Made by a program: the position numbers and the translations under genes. A DNA stretch of 64,000 bases, from assembly GCF_018873765.1 (NCBI RefSeq), contig NC_057922.1:17373563-17437562 (forward strand), read 5' to 3'. This DNA is from Telopea speciosissima (lineage: Eukaryota; Streptophyta; Magnoliopsida; Proteales; Proteaceae). The notes beneath the pieces were generated by a model. The model was not told the origin of the DNA and searched no databases. It saw only the letters and a list, made by a program, of their open reading frames with translations. This document shows positions 37,401 through 51,600 of this stretch, in pieces (the stretch's first letter is position 1; each line of letters begins with the position of its first letter).

Positions 37401-39612
37401 TTGTCCCATTTTAGGGGCTCGGTTGAGTTGAGAGTGTTTGCTCCTTTGGGTTGGGGTTAAGCGGCATGTCCCCCCCATGTATTCTTTATTCAATTTTGAT
37501 AATCAATAGAATTCCAGGGGCTGACCCGGGTCCCAGATAAGGTTCGGGTTTAAAAAATAAATAAATAAATGCTTGAATAAAAACACAAGAACAGAATAAT
37601 GCAATTCGATGATTTTATTTCCCTTAGGTGCTTGAGCATCTCCATTCCCATGCAGGAGAAAGGCAGCCACATGACATTGAATAAATACTACACATTTCTC
37701 TTTGTTTATAACAAGAAATTCTAATGAGCTCACCAAATAAATAAAAGAAAATAAGGCTTTATTTCTCTCAACCTAAAATTGGTGGAAGTAAAATAAAGAA
37801 CATAAAATATTTAATATAGAATCAGGTGCATCGGAAGTAGCAGGAACATAAAGTTATACAGTAGGGCCCAGTATTTTATGTCCAAAATCTGTAAAATAAC
37901 ATGAGGGAACTTGGGAAGTAACATATATGCCTTACATTATTGGGTGCATCTTGTTTTGACCAAAGTAGCGAACTGAGAAGTTGTAACTTTCTTTTGGTTG
38001 CCCCTTGTCATATTCCCAAAAGTTCCTTAAGTCAATGGTAAAAAAGGGTTTTAAAATAATTTGAAAGTGACTTACCAATTACCATTATGTTATTCTCAAG
38101 AGCTACCATTGTCTTGCATGCATTTGGAGAACACATGTGAAATGACAGGATTTTACCCTCATTGAAAGAATAAGTGTGTTATACTATTAAGGCAAAAAAC
38201 TAAGGTTGCAACTTCTTTTTCACCAACTTTGTTTACAACAAGATTTTCCCTACTTTATTTTACTTCCAGGCACTTTACATTGAAACAAACAAAAAAAGCC
38301 CCAAGGAAAAAGGAAAAGGACAATGTAGATTACATACAAAGTTACAAACCTATCAAGAGAGAAAGAGAGACAGAGAGAGAGAGAGAAAACTGAAAATCCA
38401 GTGACATGTACCTGCAGTTTTTGCAGAAGTGTAATCAGTAAAACAAGAGAAGGAATCAGAAGATCGACTAGGCTTTGCTCACGACTGCGTTCCAAAAGTA
38501 AATCTGATGTAGAATTGCATTCTGCACCTTCATCCACAAGGTAATCTGTTCCACAAAACAAAACTCAGTAGTCAGTACCCACATCGAACGTAGTTAAGTG
38601 TTTAATTAGAACCCAAAAGTTATGACATTTCAGAGTTATAAACTTGAAAAGCTATATCTCAACAAAGAGAATACCAAAACAAGGACAGCCAGCCATGGTA
38701 TGAGTTTCAGAATGGGTAAGGAGAATTGAGAGGGCGGGTTTTAATAGAAACACCTACTCTGACAACTGCTTCGGTTTGTACAGCATCCTGTACAGATGCT
38801 CTTTCAGATAAAAATCAATAGGACTTTTACTCACAAAATTAAGACAGCCATTCATATGGAGATTTTAATTGTCAATGGTATAAACATTAGTCAAAGAAAT
38901 AGCCCATCTCCCTTAAGGCCTCCTCTATTCATTTGCTTACAGTGGTCAACAGAACCAGGAACATCATGGCGTCATATCGGTGGAGATGGGTGCATATCGA
39001 CCAACGATATGGGTGAGTCAAGAATGTCGACCGATATGGCCTCCATGGCGCCGCCATGGACGCCATATGGCCATGTCGGGCGATATTCTTGTTTCAGATT
39101 ATAAAACTTAAGTTTTTAACAATTAAGTTTTTTTTAACCATTTTAGAGTTAATGTTTTTTCTTTAATGTGTATTGGAGGTGTAACTTCAAGTTACACCTG
39201 CAGGCTGCAGTACACATTAACATAAAAAAGCATTAAACACTAATACAATATACCCTAACTCCCTAAGTTGGGAAAAATAGAAATAAAAAACAGAGTCTTC
39301 TTCGGCCCGACACTCGACGGCGACGGCGACGCAGTTCTTCGAACCCCTCTTCAGCGACTCTCGGCCTCCTTCCTCGGCTCCGGTAAGTACTCCCAGCTCC
39401 GGTAACCTCTTCAAGCAGGTAAGTAAAGTGCCTTTCTGTTTATTTTTTTTTATTAGGTTCTTCTTCTTCTTCTTCTCCTCCCAGTCCTCCGGCGACTATT
39501 CTCAGTCCCAGCGATTGTTTTTTTTTTTCTTGTATGAGTGTATGAGTGTATCACACTCGACTGTTGTCACACCACTCACCACCACCACTCTCACTCACTC
39601 ACGCACACACAC

Positions 39613-39667
<55 letters not shown>

Positions 39668-42600
39668 TCTTCTTCACTTCCGGTGACTCCTCGTCTCCTT
39701 TTTTTTTTTTTATAGGTAATATTCACAGGCCAAGGCCACTCTCACAGTCAAGACCATGATTTCATATACACTAATGGATATTACACTTTCATGAATTAAA
39801 CCATAGTAGTACACTTTCATTTTGATTTTTTATTTTATAGGGTATATATTATAACATACTAAATGACATTAAAAATTGGGAAAATAAAAAATAACACATG
39901 GTCACCATGATCACCATGGCGGGCAACCACCACCGACTTGGATCGCCATGACGACGTGACAACTATGATCGTGAGGCCATAATTTCTTCAGGGCATCCCA
40001 TGTATGAGGTGCCTCTAGCAGAGATGTGTGAAGATTAACTTGACAACTGCTTCACAAGGGATAAATCAAGTAAACAACCGTCAAAGACATCGATGCTATA
40101 GTTATGGATGTTAGATAGAATAAAGTACATCATGGACTCTAACATTGCGGGTATTCTGAAGCTGATTTGGAAAATTTCCGCCAAACATGACTCCATTTGG
40201 GTTCATTGGGTTTACTCCCATCTCCTCAAAAATGACTCCATTTGGACCGTTCCCATCCCTTCGGATTCCTCCAAGATCTGGCGCAAGATCCTCCTCCTCT
40301 GTCCCCTGGCGCTCAAAGCCACCTCCTCTACAATTGCTGATGGACCCTCCATCTCCCTTTGGCTTGACCCCAGGCACCCTAATGGGGTTCTTTATAATTT
40401 TTTTGGGCCTCGAGCAATTTATTCCACTGGTATTCCCAAGTCTGCCCCCCTCTCCGCCATTTTCTCCCACGGTTCCTGATTCCCCCCACCCATCTCTCCC
40501 CCCCCCCCCATCCTCTCCCAGATCTGGAACTCCCTTCCCCCTCTCCCCCTTCTCTCACAGTCTCGCGAACAAGGTTATCTAGCTCCCCTACCCCAATGGC
40601 CTTTTTAGCTTTAGATTCGCCTGGAACTTTGTTAGGACTCAAGCCCCTACTGTCCTTTGGCACAACCTAGTCTAGTTTAAAGGTCACATCCCTCGCCATA
40701 GCTTCACATCCTGGAGAACCCATAACCTTTGCCTCCCCACCCAAAATTTCCTCATCCACCGAAGAATCCATGTTCCCCCTGTTAAGGATGTCGATTAGAA
40801 TTAGTAGTTTGGGGGTGTTTGGTGTGATTTCTATCTTATTTATATTTCTAGTTTATTTTCTGTACTAAGGGTGTTTTGGGGATTTACTCTTGTTAAGTGA
40901 TTTAAGTCAATATAAGTGATATGTCTCTCCTCACGATTCAATTTATTCAGAATCGTGAGGGAGTTTTCCTGCTCTCTCTATCGATCTGTCTTCTCCATCT
41001 TTCTCTTCTCTTCTCCTTCTCCATCTTCTCCCCTCTTCTTCTCCTCTCTTCTTCTCTACTGATCACAATTGCAGGTCTGCACTCTTACATGGTATCAGAG
41101 CAGCAATTCTGATCCACGATCTGCTCCCCTCCTGCAGTTTTGAAGACTTTTCTGTGCTCTCTCTTATCGTGGTCCACAGCAACCATATGCTGCCTTCTAT
41201 TGCCTGAACCCTAGTCATATTATAATGAAGGACTAGGGTTCCCTGCTGTGCTACTGTTTGGCTGTCTGCAAGGTGGATGATTGAAGTGTTTTCTGCCCCA
41301 ACCTGAAATCGATTTTCCAAAAAAAAAAAAAAAAAAAAAAAAACCCCTGTGGAAATCGATTTTGCTTCTCCTGGATTTTTTTTTTTTCTTTCCTCTACAT
41401 TGGCTGCTGGTTTGGGGTTTTATTCTCAGCTGTTGGTGATTATTTGGCCATCAATTGGTTTCCTTTTTTTTTGCTGCTGCTCTCAAGATTATCGGGTCCT
41501 CTGTTTTTTTCTGCCCTATTTTGGGTTTTTTTTTTTTGGCTGAAATCGATTTGTTTTGGCCTGCCCTATTTGTTGGCTGTTTCTGTCCAAGCTTTAAGGT
41601 ATCATCTACTTGGTTTTCATGGCTGATTCTGAGCCTCCTACAGATCACTTTAATGTTCAGATTACTACCATCAAGTTGAATGGTGCTTCGAACTATCTTC
41701 TTTGGTCTCAAGCCTTTGAGGTATATGTTACTGCTCGCCGGAAGATGTCTTACCTTACTATGACTCCCCCAGCCTCTACTGATGCTAAATACGAAGATTG
41801 GAAGGCTGAGAATGCAACCCTCCTCTGCTGGCTTTGGAATAGCATGGAGCCCTCCATAGCCTCAAACGTGATGTTTCATAAAACTACCAAGGGTGTTTGG
41901 GAAGAACTCAAGGAGAGCTACTCTCAAGACACTAATCTTTCACGGATTTATGATTTGTATGAAAAGTTTTTCTCTTTCAAGCAAGAGGGAAAATCTCTTG
42001 GCGAATACTACAGCTCTTTGAAGGGCATGTGGGAGGAACTCAATGTGTACCAGCCTATATCTACTGATGCTGCTGTGATTAAGGCTCAACGTTCTGAATT
42101 TCTTGTTGCTGAGTTCCTCTCTGGGTTAGACTCTGATCTTCAGTCAGTCAAAAGCCAATTATTGACTGGTGAGAAGATCCCGTCTATGAATGAAGCTTAT
42201 TGTCGCATACAAAGGGTTGTTTCTCCTTCCACGGTCAAATCTGATACAGCTCCTGTCTCTAAGGATAATTCTGCCCTTTTTACTTCTACTGGAGGGCGTA
42301 GTCGTGGTGGTGGTACCTCTTCTCGAGGTGGTCGTGGTTCAGGAACTGGTCGTGGTCGTGGGGCTGTTTCTGGTGGTCGAGGGGCTGGATTGAACTCTGC
42401 TGGTTCCTCTTCTAGTGATGGTGGTTCTCGATGGTGTTCTCATTGTGGTCGTCCTAACCACACTGTTGAAAAATGCTGGCTGAAACATGGCAAACCACAA
42501 TGGGCTCGTGAGCAATTTGCCAATGCCGCAGTCTCTGATGGAGCGGCTGATTCTGTGCATCCTTCTAACACTAATCATGGGTCTCTTACTGATGGTGGTA

Positions 42601-45600
42601 GTACTTCTAGTGACCTGGTTTCTCAACTATTACAACGAGTTCAACAACTGGAGGCATCATCATCTTCTACTCCTACAGCTACTCTCGGCCACTCAGGTAC
42701 TACTGCATGTTTCGCCTCTTCATCCTCTCCGTGGGTCATTGACTCCGGTGCTTCTTCTCAAATGACTGGTAAGCCTAATTTATTTTCTTCTTTTACTCAG
42801 TCTACTACTTCATCTCGGATTTCCATTGCCGATGGATCTTTTATTCCTATTACTGGTCATGGGGCTATCCCCTTATCCTCTAATCTTTCCTTGACTAATG
42901 TTCTTCATGTACCTAGGCTGCCTCTTAATCTTTTGTCTGTTAGTCAATTAACTAAATCTTTAAATTGCTCTATAACCTTTCATCCATCTCATTGTGTCTT
43001 CCAGGATCTCGCAACGAGGACGACGATTGGTGGCGGGCATGAGAAGGGTGGTCTCTATTATTTTGATTTGGCAACTTCTCCAACAGCGACTGTTGCTACT
43101 TCTTCTGATGTTTCTCCATTACATTGGCACTATCGGCTAGGACATCCTTCCTTATCCAAGCTGCGACATCTGGTTCCTAGCTGCAAATCTGTCTCCCGCA
43201 TTGAGTGTGAAGCTTGTGAGCTTGGCAAGCATCATCGTACTGTTTTTCCTTTGAGTCCAGAGTCTAGGAGTACTTCTTTATTTCAGTTAGTTCATTCTGA
43301 TATTTGGGGGCCATGTAGGGTCAAGAGTCGATTGGGTTTTCATTATTTTGTCAGTTTTATTGATGATCATTCTCGGATGACATGGTTGTACCTCTTGAAG
43401 GATAGATCTAAGTTTGTTTCTGTTTTCAAACAATTTTATAATGAAATTCGCATTCAATTTGGTGTTCATTTGAAAATTTTACGTACTGATAATGCTCTAG
43501 AATTGGTTCAACATGAGATCTTTTCCTTTTGTTCTGACAATGGCATTCTTCATCAAACTAGTTGCTCTAATACACCACAACAAAATGGTGTGGCGGAGCG
43601 CAAAAACCGCCATTTGTTAGACATTACTAGATCATTAATGTTTCATATGAATGTTCCTAAACTCTATTGGGCTGATGCAGTGTTGACTGCTTGTTTCTTG
43701 ATTAATCGCATGCCTTCCTCGGTTCTTCATGATAAAATTCCTTTTAATGTTGTTTTTCCGGAGCGGGCTGCTTTCTCTCTTCCTCCTCGTGTTTTTGGTT
43801 GCCAATGTTTTGTTCATATTCTTCGCCCTGGCCTTGATAAATTGTCTCCTCAGGCTGTCAAGTGTCTGTTTCTTGGTTATTCTCGTACCCAGAAGGGGTA
43901 TCGATGTTTTGATCCTGTTTCTCACCAACACTTTGTCTCCGCTGATGTGACTTTCTTCGAAAATACTCCTTATTTTCCTGGTTCTCCCAGTGATAATGAT
44001 CTCTCTGTTGATACTGGTGTTGGTCCGGTTGTTCCTACTGTTCCCCCTCTTCCGTTGGTTGCCAATCCTCTGCGGGTTTATCACCGCCGGGCCCAAAAGC
44101 AGCCGCCGCCTGTGCCGCCTCAAAATGTTGTTGCTGCCCCTCTACCGCCACCAGCTGAGTCCTTGCCTGCGGATCCTCCTTTAGATGCTGATGACCGTCC
44201 TATTGCTTTGCGCAAAGGTACCCATACTTGCACTCAAAATAGTTCCCTTTACCCCTTGGCAAATTATGTCTCTGTTTCTCATCTCCCAACTTCTTATCGT
44301 GCTTTTGCTACTACATTACACTCTACCTTTGTTCCCACTTCTTATACCTTTACCTTGTCTCACCCGGGGTGGAAACATGCTATGGATGTGGAGATGAATG
44401 CCTTGATCTCTCGTAAGACTTGGTCATTAGTGGATCTACCACCTGGTAAGGATCTTGTTAAGTGTCGTTGGGTGTATACAGTTAAGTACAATCCAGATGG
44501 CACTGTGGAACGGCTCAAGGCCCGTTTGGTTGCAAAAGGGTATACACAGACCTATGGGGTCGACTATTTTGAGACCTTCTCTCCCATTGCTCGTTTGAAT
44601 TTTGTTTGTATCATACTTTCCTTGGCTGTCAATCTTGATTGGCCTCTATTTCAGATGGATGTGCAGAACGCCTTCGTGTATGGTGATCTCCAAGAGGAGG
44701 TATATATGGAGCAACCTCCTGGGTTTATATTTCTAGTTTATTTTCTGTACTAAGGGTGTTTTGGGGATTTACTCTTGTTAAGTGATTTAAGTCATTATAA
44801 GTGATATGTCTCTCCTCACGATTCAATTTATTCAGAATTGTGAGGGAGTTTTCCTGCTCTCTCTATCGATCTCTCTTCTCTTCTCCTTCTCCATCTTCTC
44901 CCCTCTTCTTCTCTACTGATCACAATTGCAGGTCTGCACTCTTACACCCCCTTCTTGTATCTTTTGCTGGAATGGTTCCAAAGACATAGATCACCTCTTC
45001 TTTGCTTGCCCTTTCTCCTCTACCATCTGGAAAAAAGTCCTATCATTTATTTGGCCTCGCAGCAGGAGACCCCTCCCCTTTGCTAGAGAGTGGCTCTGGC
45101 TGGTCATGACTTACCCTGGCTGCTCCATCTGCGACACTGTTGGCAAGCTAGTGTTTGGCGCTGCTCTTTACCACATTTGGATGAAGAGGAACCTCAAAAG
45201 ATGGACCTCCAACTCTAGGTCTTTCGACTTGATTTGGAAAGCCATCTCTTTGGATGTCTCCTCGAAGCTGAGTTTTCTCCCTAAAAACCTTTTTTGGACT
45301 CCCCAAGGAATAGGCATATTGTTGTTTCCTGGGGTTTAGATAGTGCTCTTTTACGGCCCCAAAACCCTTCTTAGTTTGGTTTGGGGTTTGTATCTTCCTC
45401 CCCCCCCCCCCTCTATTTCCTTTTTTCTCCACCACCCCTCTCTCTTTCCTTTGGTAATATATTTTTTTTACTCACCAAAAAAAAAAATTACATCATGGAC
45501 CAGAAGTTTCTGACAAGTGTAAGATTTCAACAAAAAGCAAGTTTGGATCCACAATAGATACCAATATAAATATATCAATGAAAACTTTTGCATTGACATC

Positions 45601-48600
45601 AGCACCTATTGGCTATCAAGCAAGTAAAGATATAGATTCCCATAACCCAGTCTTCAAAAGAAAGGTCAGTCATAACTAACTTACCATAGGTATTGGCAGA
45701 TCTCTCGAGCATGGATTTACAGTTGACCAAAATGACATATATAAGTGTCACAGCACCTTCTTCGTAAAGAGCAGCAGCAACAACCTTCACCAGTAAAACA
45801 GCATTTAGGCAGGCTAAGGTACACTGACCATGCAGTTGTAATTTGCAAAATGAAGTGAGACTTCATACCGAATTTTCTGCAATGAACGCCAAAATCCGAA
45901 ATGTTGTCGTCAGCTGTGCTACAGAAGAGTCACGAAGAGTAACTCCTTCAAAATGCCTGTCAGCAACAAGTTTCCCCAGTAGATTCTCTACAACTTGAAC
46001 ATCAAAACCACTGGCAGAATCTCCAACAACATTTTCAACATCCATAGAATCTGATACCAGAACACTGGTTGAAGTTAGGTGAGCATCTCCCCCAGAGGCT
46101 AAAACAGCAGCATAGCGTAGAAGCCCAACAGCACCACTTTTCTGATAAACAGCACCAGCATCTATCCATTCCAACAACCTCGTAGGAGCATCTTTTCTAT
46201 TGGACCCAGGGGAAGATGAATGCAAAGCTTTATGAAGCTCCACAGCATGCTCGATCCAAGAACCCAAAGAAGATGCAGTAGAGTCAGTAACAATGACTTC
46301 AAAGAGCTCCGCAATTGAGTGAAAGATCGCAAGATTAAGTGGGGAAGCACCTGAATATCAAGAAGTTCAACTGAATCAGTGCAAAGTTTAAATATATGTG
46401 AATAAGGAACACAAGGTTAATTTGTGTCGGCAACATCCAGAATAATCATATAGTACCACTAGTCAAAGTCACTGGCTCCAATTCCTTGACAGAATGCAAT
46501 GCTTCCAATAACACTGAAATTGCCTACATATACAGAATCAGTAAAATGCGGCGACAAGAAACAATTGAAGTAGAACAAAGTGATGCATAATAATTCGAAA
46601 ACAAACAGCTAATAATGTGCAGCAATATCTGGGGTATGGATTGCGCATAACTTTCCAGATCCCATGAGAATTGGACCTACCACCACATGGGCCCACTAAC
46701 AGATTAGATGGACCAAAGATTAGGTTGAAGAATAACTCAGACCATCCAAGTCTTTCCCATTTATTTGAATGGTTAAGAAATAGGAGTTCATTAAATCTTT
46801 AAAAAGATTCAAAAATTATTGACAGATTAGAAGTCCACCAGTCTAACTGGTTTTTTGGGCCGCAACCTTTTAGATGGAACCCATCCATCTGTTGGTTCTG
46901 TAACCCCAACATAAATGTAAGTTACTAACGCCCTAGGCAGAAGGCATTCCATGATCTGAATTTTATCTTCTTGCCAACCAAAGCATGTCTTATCTAATAA
47001 TTTGAAGATGCTTCTGATGAGAGACCAGAATACCTCTGGAAAATGCCCCAGAGACAACAAAGCCTGACGTCCACAATCAGACCTGTAAATTATTTCAATA
47101 GCAAATGTCAAAGTGATCAATGCAAATAAAGATCAAACAAAATAAATGAACAAACAAGCCAACATTGCAATCCTACCTCGAAAGAGTACATAGTTCCCAG
47201 AGAACCCGTAGAAATTCTTCAGAGTGAAGAGTTGACGTCACAAGACGATCTATAGCATTTACCTGCACAAAAGCAAAATAAGGCATCCAATAACCAGCAA
47301 AAGGGGCCAAAGAAAAAGCAAGGGCAATCTTTGAGGAACAAAACATTTGAACTTACCACCCTTAGGTGCATCTCAGTAATCATTCCAACTTCTTGTGGGC
47401 GACAATAGAAACCCTTGGATATCAAAACCGATGCATATCGAAGAGGGATACAGTCCTCTTTATTCATATCTTCCACACCCTCAAGTGTCAGAATTACAGT
47501 TGCAGTAACTTCAGGCTGAAGGAGTAGGAAAATTAAGCCTGAGAGAAAATAAATTGTAGCATATGCATTAAGAAGAGCAACACATTTCAGGAAGTTTGCA
47601 AAATGATAGAAACAACATATACAAAACCTGAGCGACAGAAAAGAAGCGAAAGAAGTATAGCTTCAATTGATGATGCGATGTCCACAAATATGTCCATGAC
47701 ATGTCCTTTTTCAGAGCGCAAAATAGCAGATGACAACAATGCAGCTGATAGCAGAAGAAAACCTCTCTCCTGTTTCCAAAGAGAGATTTTAAGCTCTAAG
47801 AAATTATAACAAATCCTCTCAATTTCCTTAAAAGGAAAGATAACAGTTTTGAATTTCAGAAATTAAGTTAGAGAGACTACAACAACAACAACAACAACTC
47901 ACCCTTATCCCAACTCAATGGGGTCGGCTACATGGATCCTAGCAAAGACAAAATAATAAAAATAAAAGGAAAAGGAACACGACAACAGCAACTACAACTC
48001 GGTCATAAACAACTAACTGGGATCGGCTACACCGATCCTAGCCCTCCAATCAGCTCTATTCGCCGTTATATTCGAAACAAGGCCTAAACTATGCATGTCT
48101 TTCCTCACCACTTCTCCTAGGGTCATTTTAGGCCTGCCCCTAGCTCTTTATTACCTTCAATCTAAATCAAGTCACTCCTCCGAACTGGAGCATCCGAAGG
48201 CCTCCGTTCAACATGGCCATGCCACCTCAGTCAACTTTCTCGAAGCTTATCTTGAATTGGGGCTACTCCCAAATCAGCTGTAATATGATCATTCCTTATT
48301 TTATCCTTCCTGATTTTGCCACTCATCAATCTCAAGTCTCAACATCCTAATTTCCCTTACACTTTAGCTTATCTATATGACGCTTCTTAACTACCCAGGA
48401 CTCCACGCCATACATCATAACCAGTCGATCACATAACACTCCAAATGCACCTCTCTACTTCATCCATCCTACTTTAATTCTTTGTGAGACATCATCTTCT
48501 ATATCACCTTCCTTACTGATGATTGATCCTAGATAACTAAAATGGTCACTTTGTAGGATCTCTATTTCATCAACTTTCACACCCTCATTATCCGACCCAG

Positions 48601-51600
48601 AGTTACTAAAGTTACACACCATATACTCCATCTTCATTCTCCTTATTTTAAAACCTTTTGATTCCAAGGTTGATCTCCATAACTTCAGTTTGGCGTTAAT
48701 TCCAGCCTTCATCTCATTCGGCAAAACAATGTCATCAGCAAAAAGCATGCACCAAGGAACCACATCTTGGACATCTCTAGTTAGCTCATCCATGATAAAC
48801 GCAAACAAATAAGGGCTTAAAGTTGATCCTTGGTGTAATCCAACTATAATTGGGAATTCACTACTTTGACAGTTTGACCCCTCACGGTTCTTACACAAGT
48901 CACCACATCCTCATGCATATCTAATTATGTCCACATATTTACTTGATTGATACACTTCTCTTCCTGAGCACATGTGATGCAAATCTATCACCAAACAGGG
49001 CTTCTTTTATTAGGAATACGTCTAGGGTTGGGTTATAAAAATGTTGGGCCTTTGATCCCATGGGTTTTCACGGTAATAGGTCACTTTTATGGACCTAAAG
49101 TAGGGACACATAGGTTGCATTCGGGATTAGCTCTATACTTAGTTTATTTTCATGTTTTACAGTTTTAATTAAACCGGTTGAACCACTGGTCCAATTTAAG
49201 TGATTTTAAAATATTCTTTTAGAACAGAATCTTGTTAACTTAAGTTATATTTTAGGGTCCACACCTCTCCACGAATTTTAGAGAGGAAGTGTTTTGTATT
49301 TAACCACACTATTCCTAGGTTGCATATGAATTTAGGCCTTTGGCCAATATAAATAAAGCTAACCGTGGGGCTCCTCTTTACTTCACTGTTTTAGAAAACT
49401 CTGCTCAAGCTGCTCTGCAATTGTGTTCTCTCCCTTGAAGATTGTCTTGTGTTTGATCAAGGCTGGTGGGATTGGTGTTTGATCCAATCGACACCTTGCG
49501 GTGTGAAGCCCAGGTGGTTCGTTGGTGGGATTGGTGTTTGATCCAATCTACACCCTGCGGTGTGAAGCTAGGGTGGTTCTCTTCAAGTTCTACTATCTAG
49601 TTTCAATCAAAGATTCAATTTTATTCAAGTTCCTCCATCAACAAGCTGTTGCCAATAATTTTCTGTCATTACAAGTAAGTGGAAGCATCCCCATCCCCAT
49701 CTGTTGGATTAAATGGGATTATATGGGCCAGAATACCGTGGCGGTATTCTGGACTTTTTTACTGTTTCATTCTTAGTTCTATTATGTGGGTTTAGTCCCA
49801 CATTGTTTACTTGTAATTCTATTCTCTATTCTCAATATTATAAATTAGAAGCTTGGGGTGATCATTAATCATCCAAGCAATCATTCCTAATTCTAAATCT
49901 CTCCACATGGTATCAGAGCAGGTTTGAATTAGGGAATTTTATTCCATTCTCAATTCTGCCTCCCTCCTCCCTTTCAATCTCGATCTCTTCTTCCCACCCC
50001 CCTCTTATGTTTTGCTCTTCTCTCTCCATCATTCTCCCCCTAGGGCAGCACTGATGAGGTAATCGACAGACCCAGTTGCTGCCCCTTTTTTACCTCATCC
50101 TATGCTACGGTTTTTTGATCGATAGGGAAGAGCTCCTGCTGCCTGCGATATTTGCTTCTTCAGCCTTTTTTTGGATTGCTTCTACACCTTGGCAAGGGAC
50201 CAATCTACATCATTGAAGACTCAAGAACTGCGGCAGTATTTATCTCTTTGGTTCAGTTCCTATCTCCAACAAGATTGAAGACCTAGATCGATTTCTTTCC
50301 ATCAAATCAGGGTTTTCTCCAAAACCCTGACCAATATCGATCTAGGAGTTTCAGGTTTCCATTGGGGCTGGTTTTTGGAGGAGTACTTCAGTCCTATTAG
50401 AAGCATACTCGATCCCAGTTTCAGCCCTATCTGGTGTTTCTTTGTCAGCAATCAGCCCTCCATCGATTTCAGCCAAATCAGGGTTTGTTTCAAAACCCCG
50501 AAAAAGTCGATCTCAAGGTTTTCTCTGTCAGATGCTGCTGGTTTTTTGAGACATCTCTCCCTATATTAAAAGAGGATTCTCCATCCAATTACAGCCCCTA
50601 TCTTGAAGGGATTCTTGGGTTTTTCATCACTCCAACTTCTCTGTGATCATGGGTGACTCAGCCAATTCTACTCCAACTTCTGTTGGTGATGGCCAAGGCA
50701 AATCAGAATTTCATGCCTTTCCTACTAATCCAATCAAATTGGATGGTTCTAATTATTTGCTTTGGTCTAGGTCTGCTTCCTTTGCCATTGCTGGCCGTGG
50801 CCTTACTGGTCACATTAATGGCACCACTGTTATGCCAACTGAGACTGGTCATGCTCAAGAAAGATGGCTTGCCAACAATAGTGTTCTCATGTCCTACCTG
50901 ATTGGTTCTATGACTTCAGATTTGCAATATAATTTTCTTCTCCTTGATACAGCCTCTCAGATTTGGGCTGCTTGCAAGGAAACTTAGGGCATCTTGGCAA
51001 TGATGCCCAAGCATATGAACTCAGGCAGAAGGTCCTCCACACTACTCAGGGAGATTTTTCGGTCTCCAAATACTATGCTACTCTACGCAATCTGTGGCAA
51101 CAATTGGACCACTTCTCTGATTTCCACCCTACTACAGTTGCTGATATTGCCTCATATAAGAAGCATGTGGACAAGATCAGGGTGTATGATTTTTTGGCTG
51201 GTTTAAATGTGGAGTTTGACCAGATTCGGGTTCAAGTATTGGGCCATAAGCATTTTCCCACACTTGAACAATCCTATGCCTTGGTGCCCTCTGAGGAAAA
51301 TCTTAGGGCTGCCATGCTGCACCCACCTATTATTGACCAATCAGCCCTCAAGGCGGCTGCTCCGGCTACTCTTGCACCTGTTGGCACTGCTCCTCTTGGT
51401 GATTCAACTACAGGGGCTGTTGTTTGTGAGCACTGTCACAAACCCTACCACACCAAAGAGAAGTGTTGGAAACTTCATGGAAAACCAGCTGACTTCAAAG
51501 CAAAAAAGGCTGCCAAGACAAAGACAAAGCCAAAAAACAAGGCCCATCACACTGAGACTGTTACTACAGCCCCTACTACTAACATTGGTCTATCCCAGGA

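Larger units (their letters stand above)
40126..45500 (+). mobile_element. 5'-truncated LINE with nested Copia, 12-bp TSD
   Basis: TACATCATGGAC occurs at 40126-40137 and again at 45489-45500, right after an A tract. The LINE itself is 40138-40779 plus 44947-45488. It encodes the C-terminal end of a plant L1 reverse transcriptase protein ([21 protein letters not shown], then VWHNLVWF-like) and a zinc-binding zf-RVT motif ([20 protein letters not shown]). The Copia element at 40780-44946 cuts it just before this motif. Antisense to VIR. Confidence 0.88.

Noticed and set aside
39428..39759. Plus-strand frames with RERERER runs
   Set aside because: They are translations of the (GA)n microsatellite at 39616-39664.
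40111..40663. Proline and glycine-rich frames antisense or shifted to the LINE
   Set aside because: The LINE frame explains this sequence. The others follow from C-rich tracts and lack known domains.
47516..47538. Shorter acceptor for the VIR exon at 47357
   Set aside because: Using CCTTCAG at 47516 puts a TGA in frame. The acceptor at 47539 restores the conserved [10 protein letters not shown].
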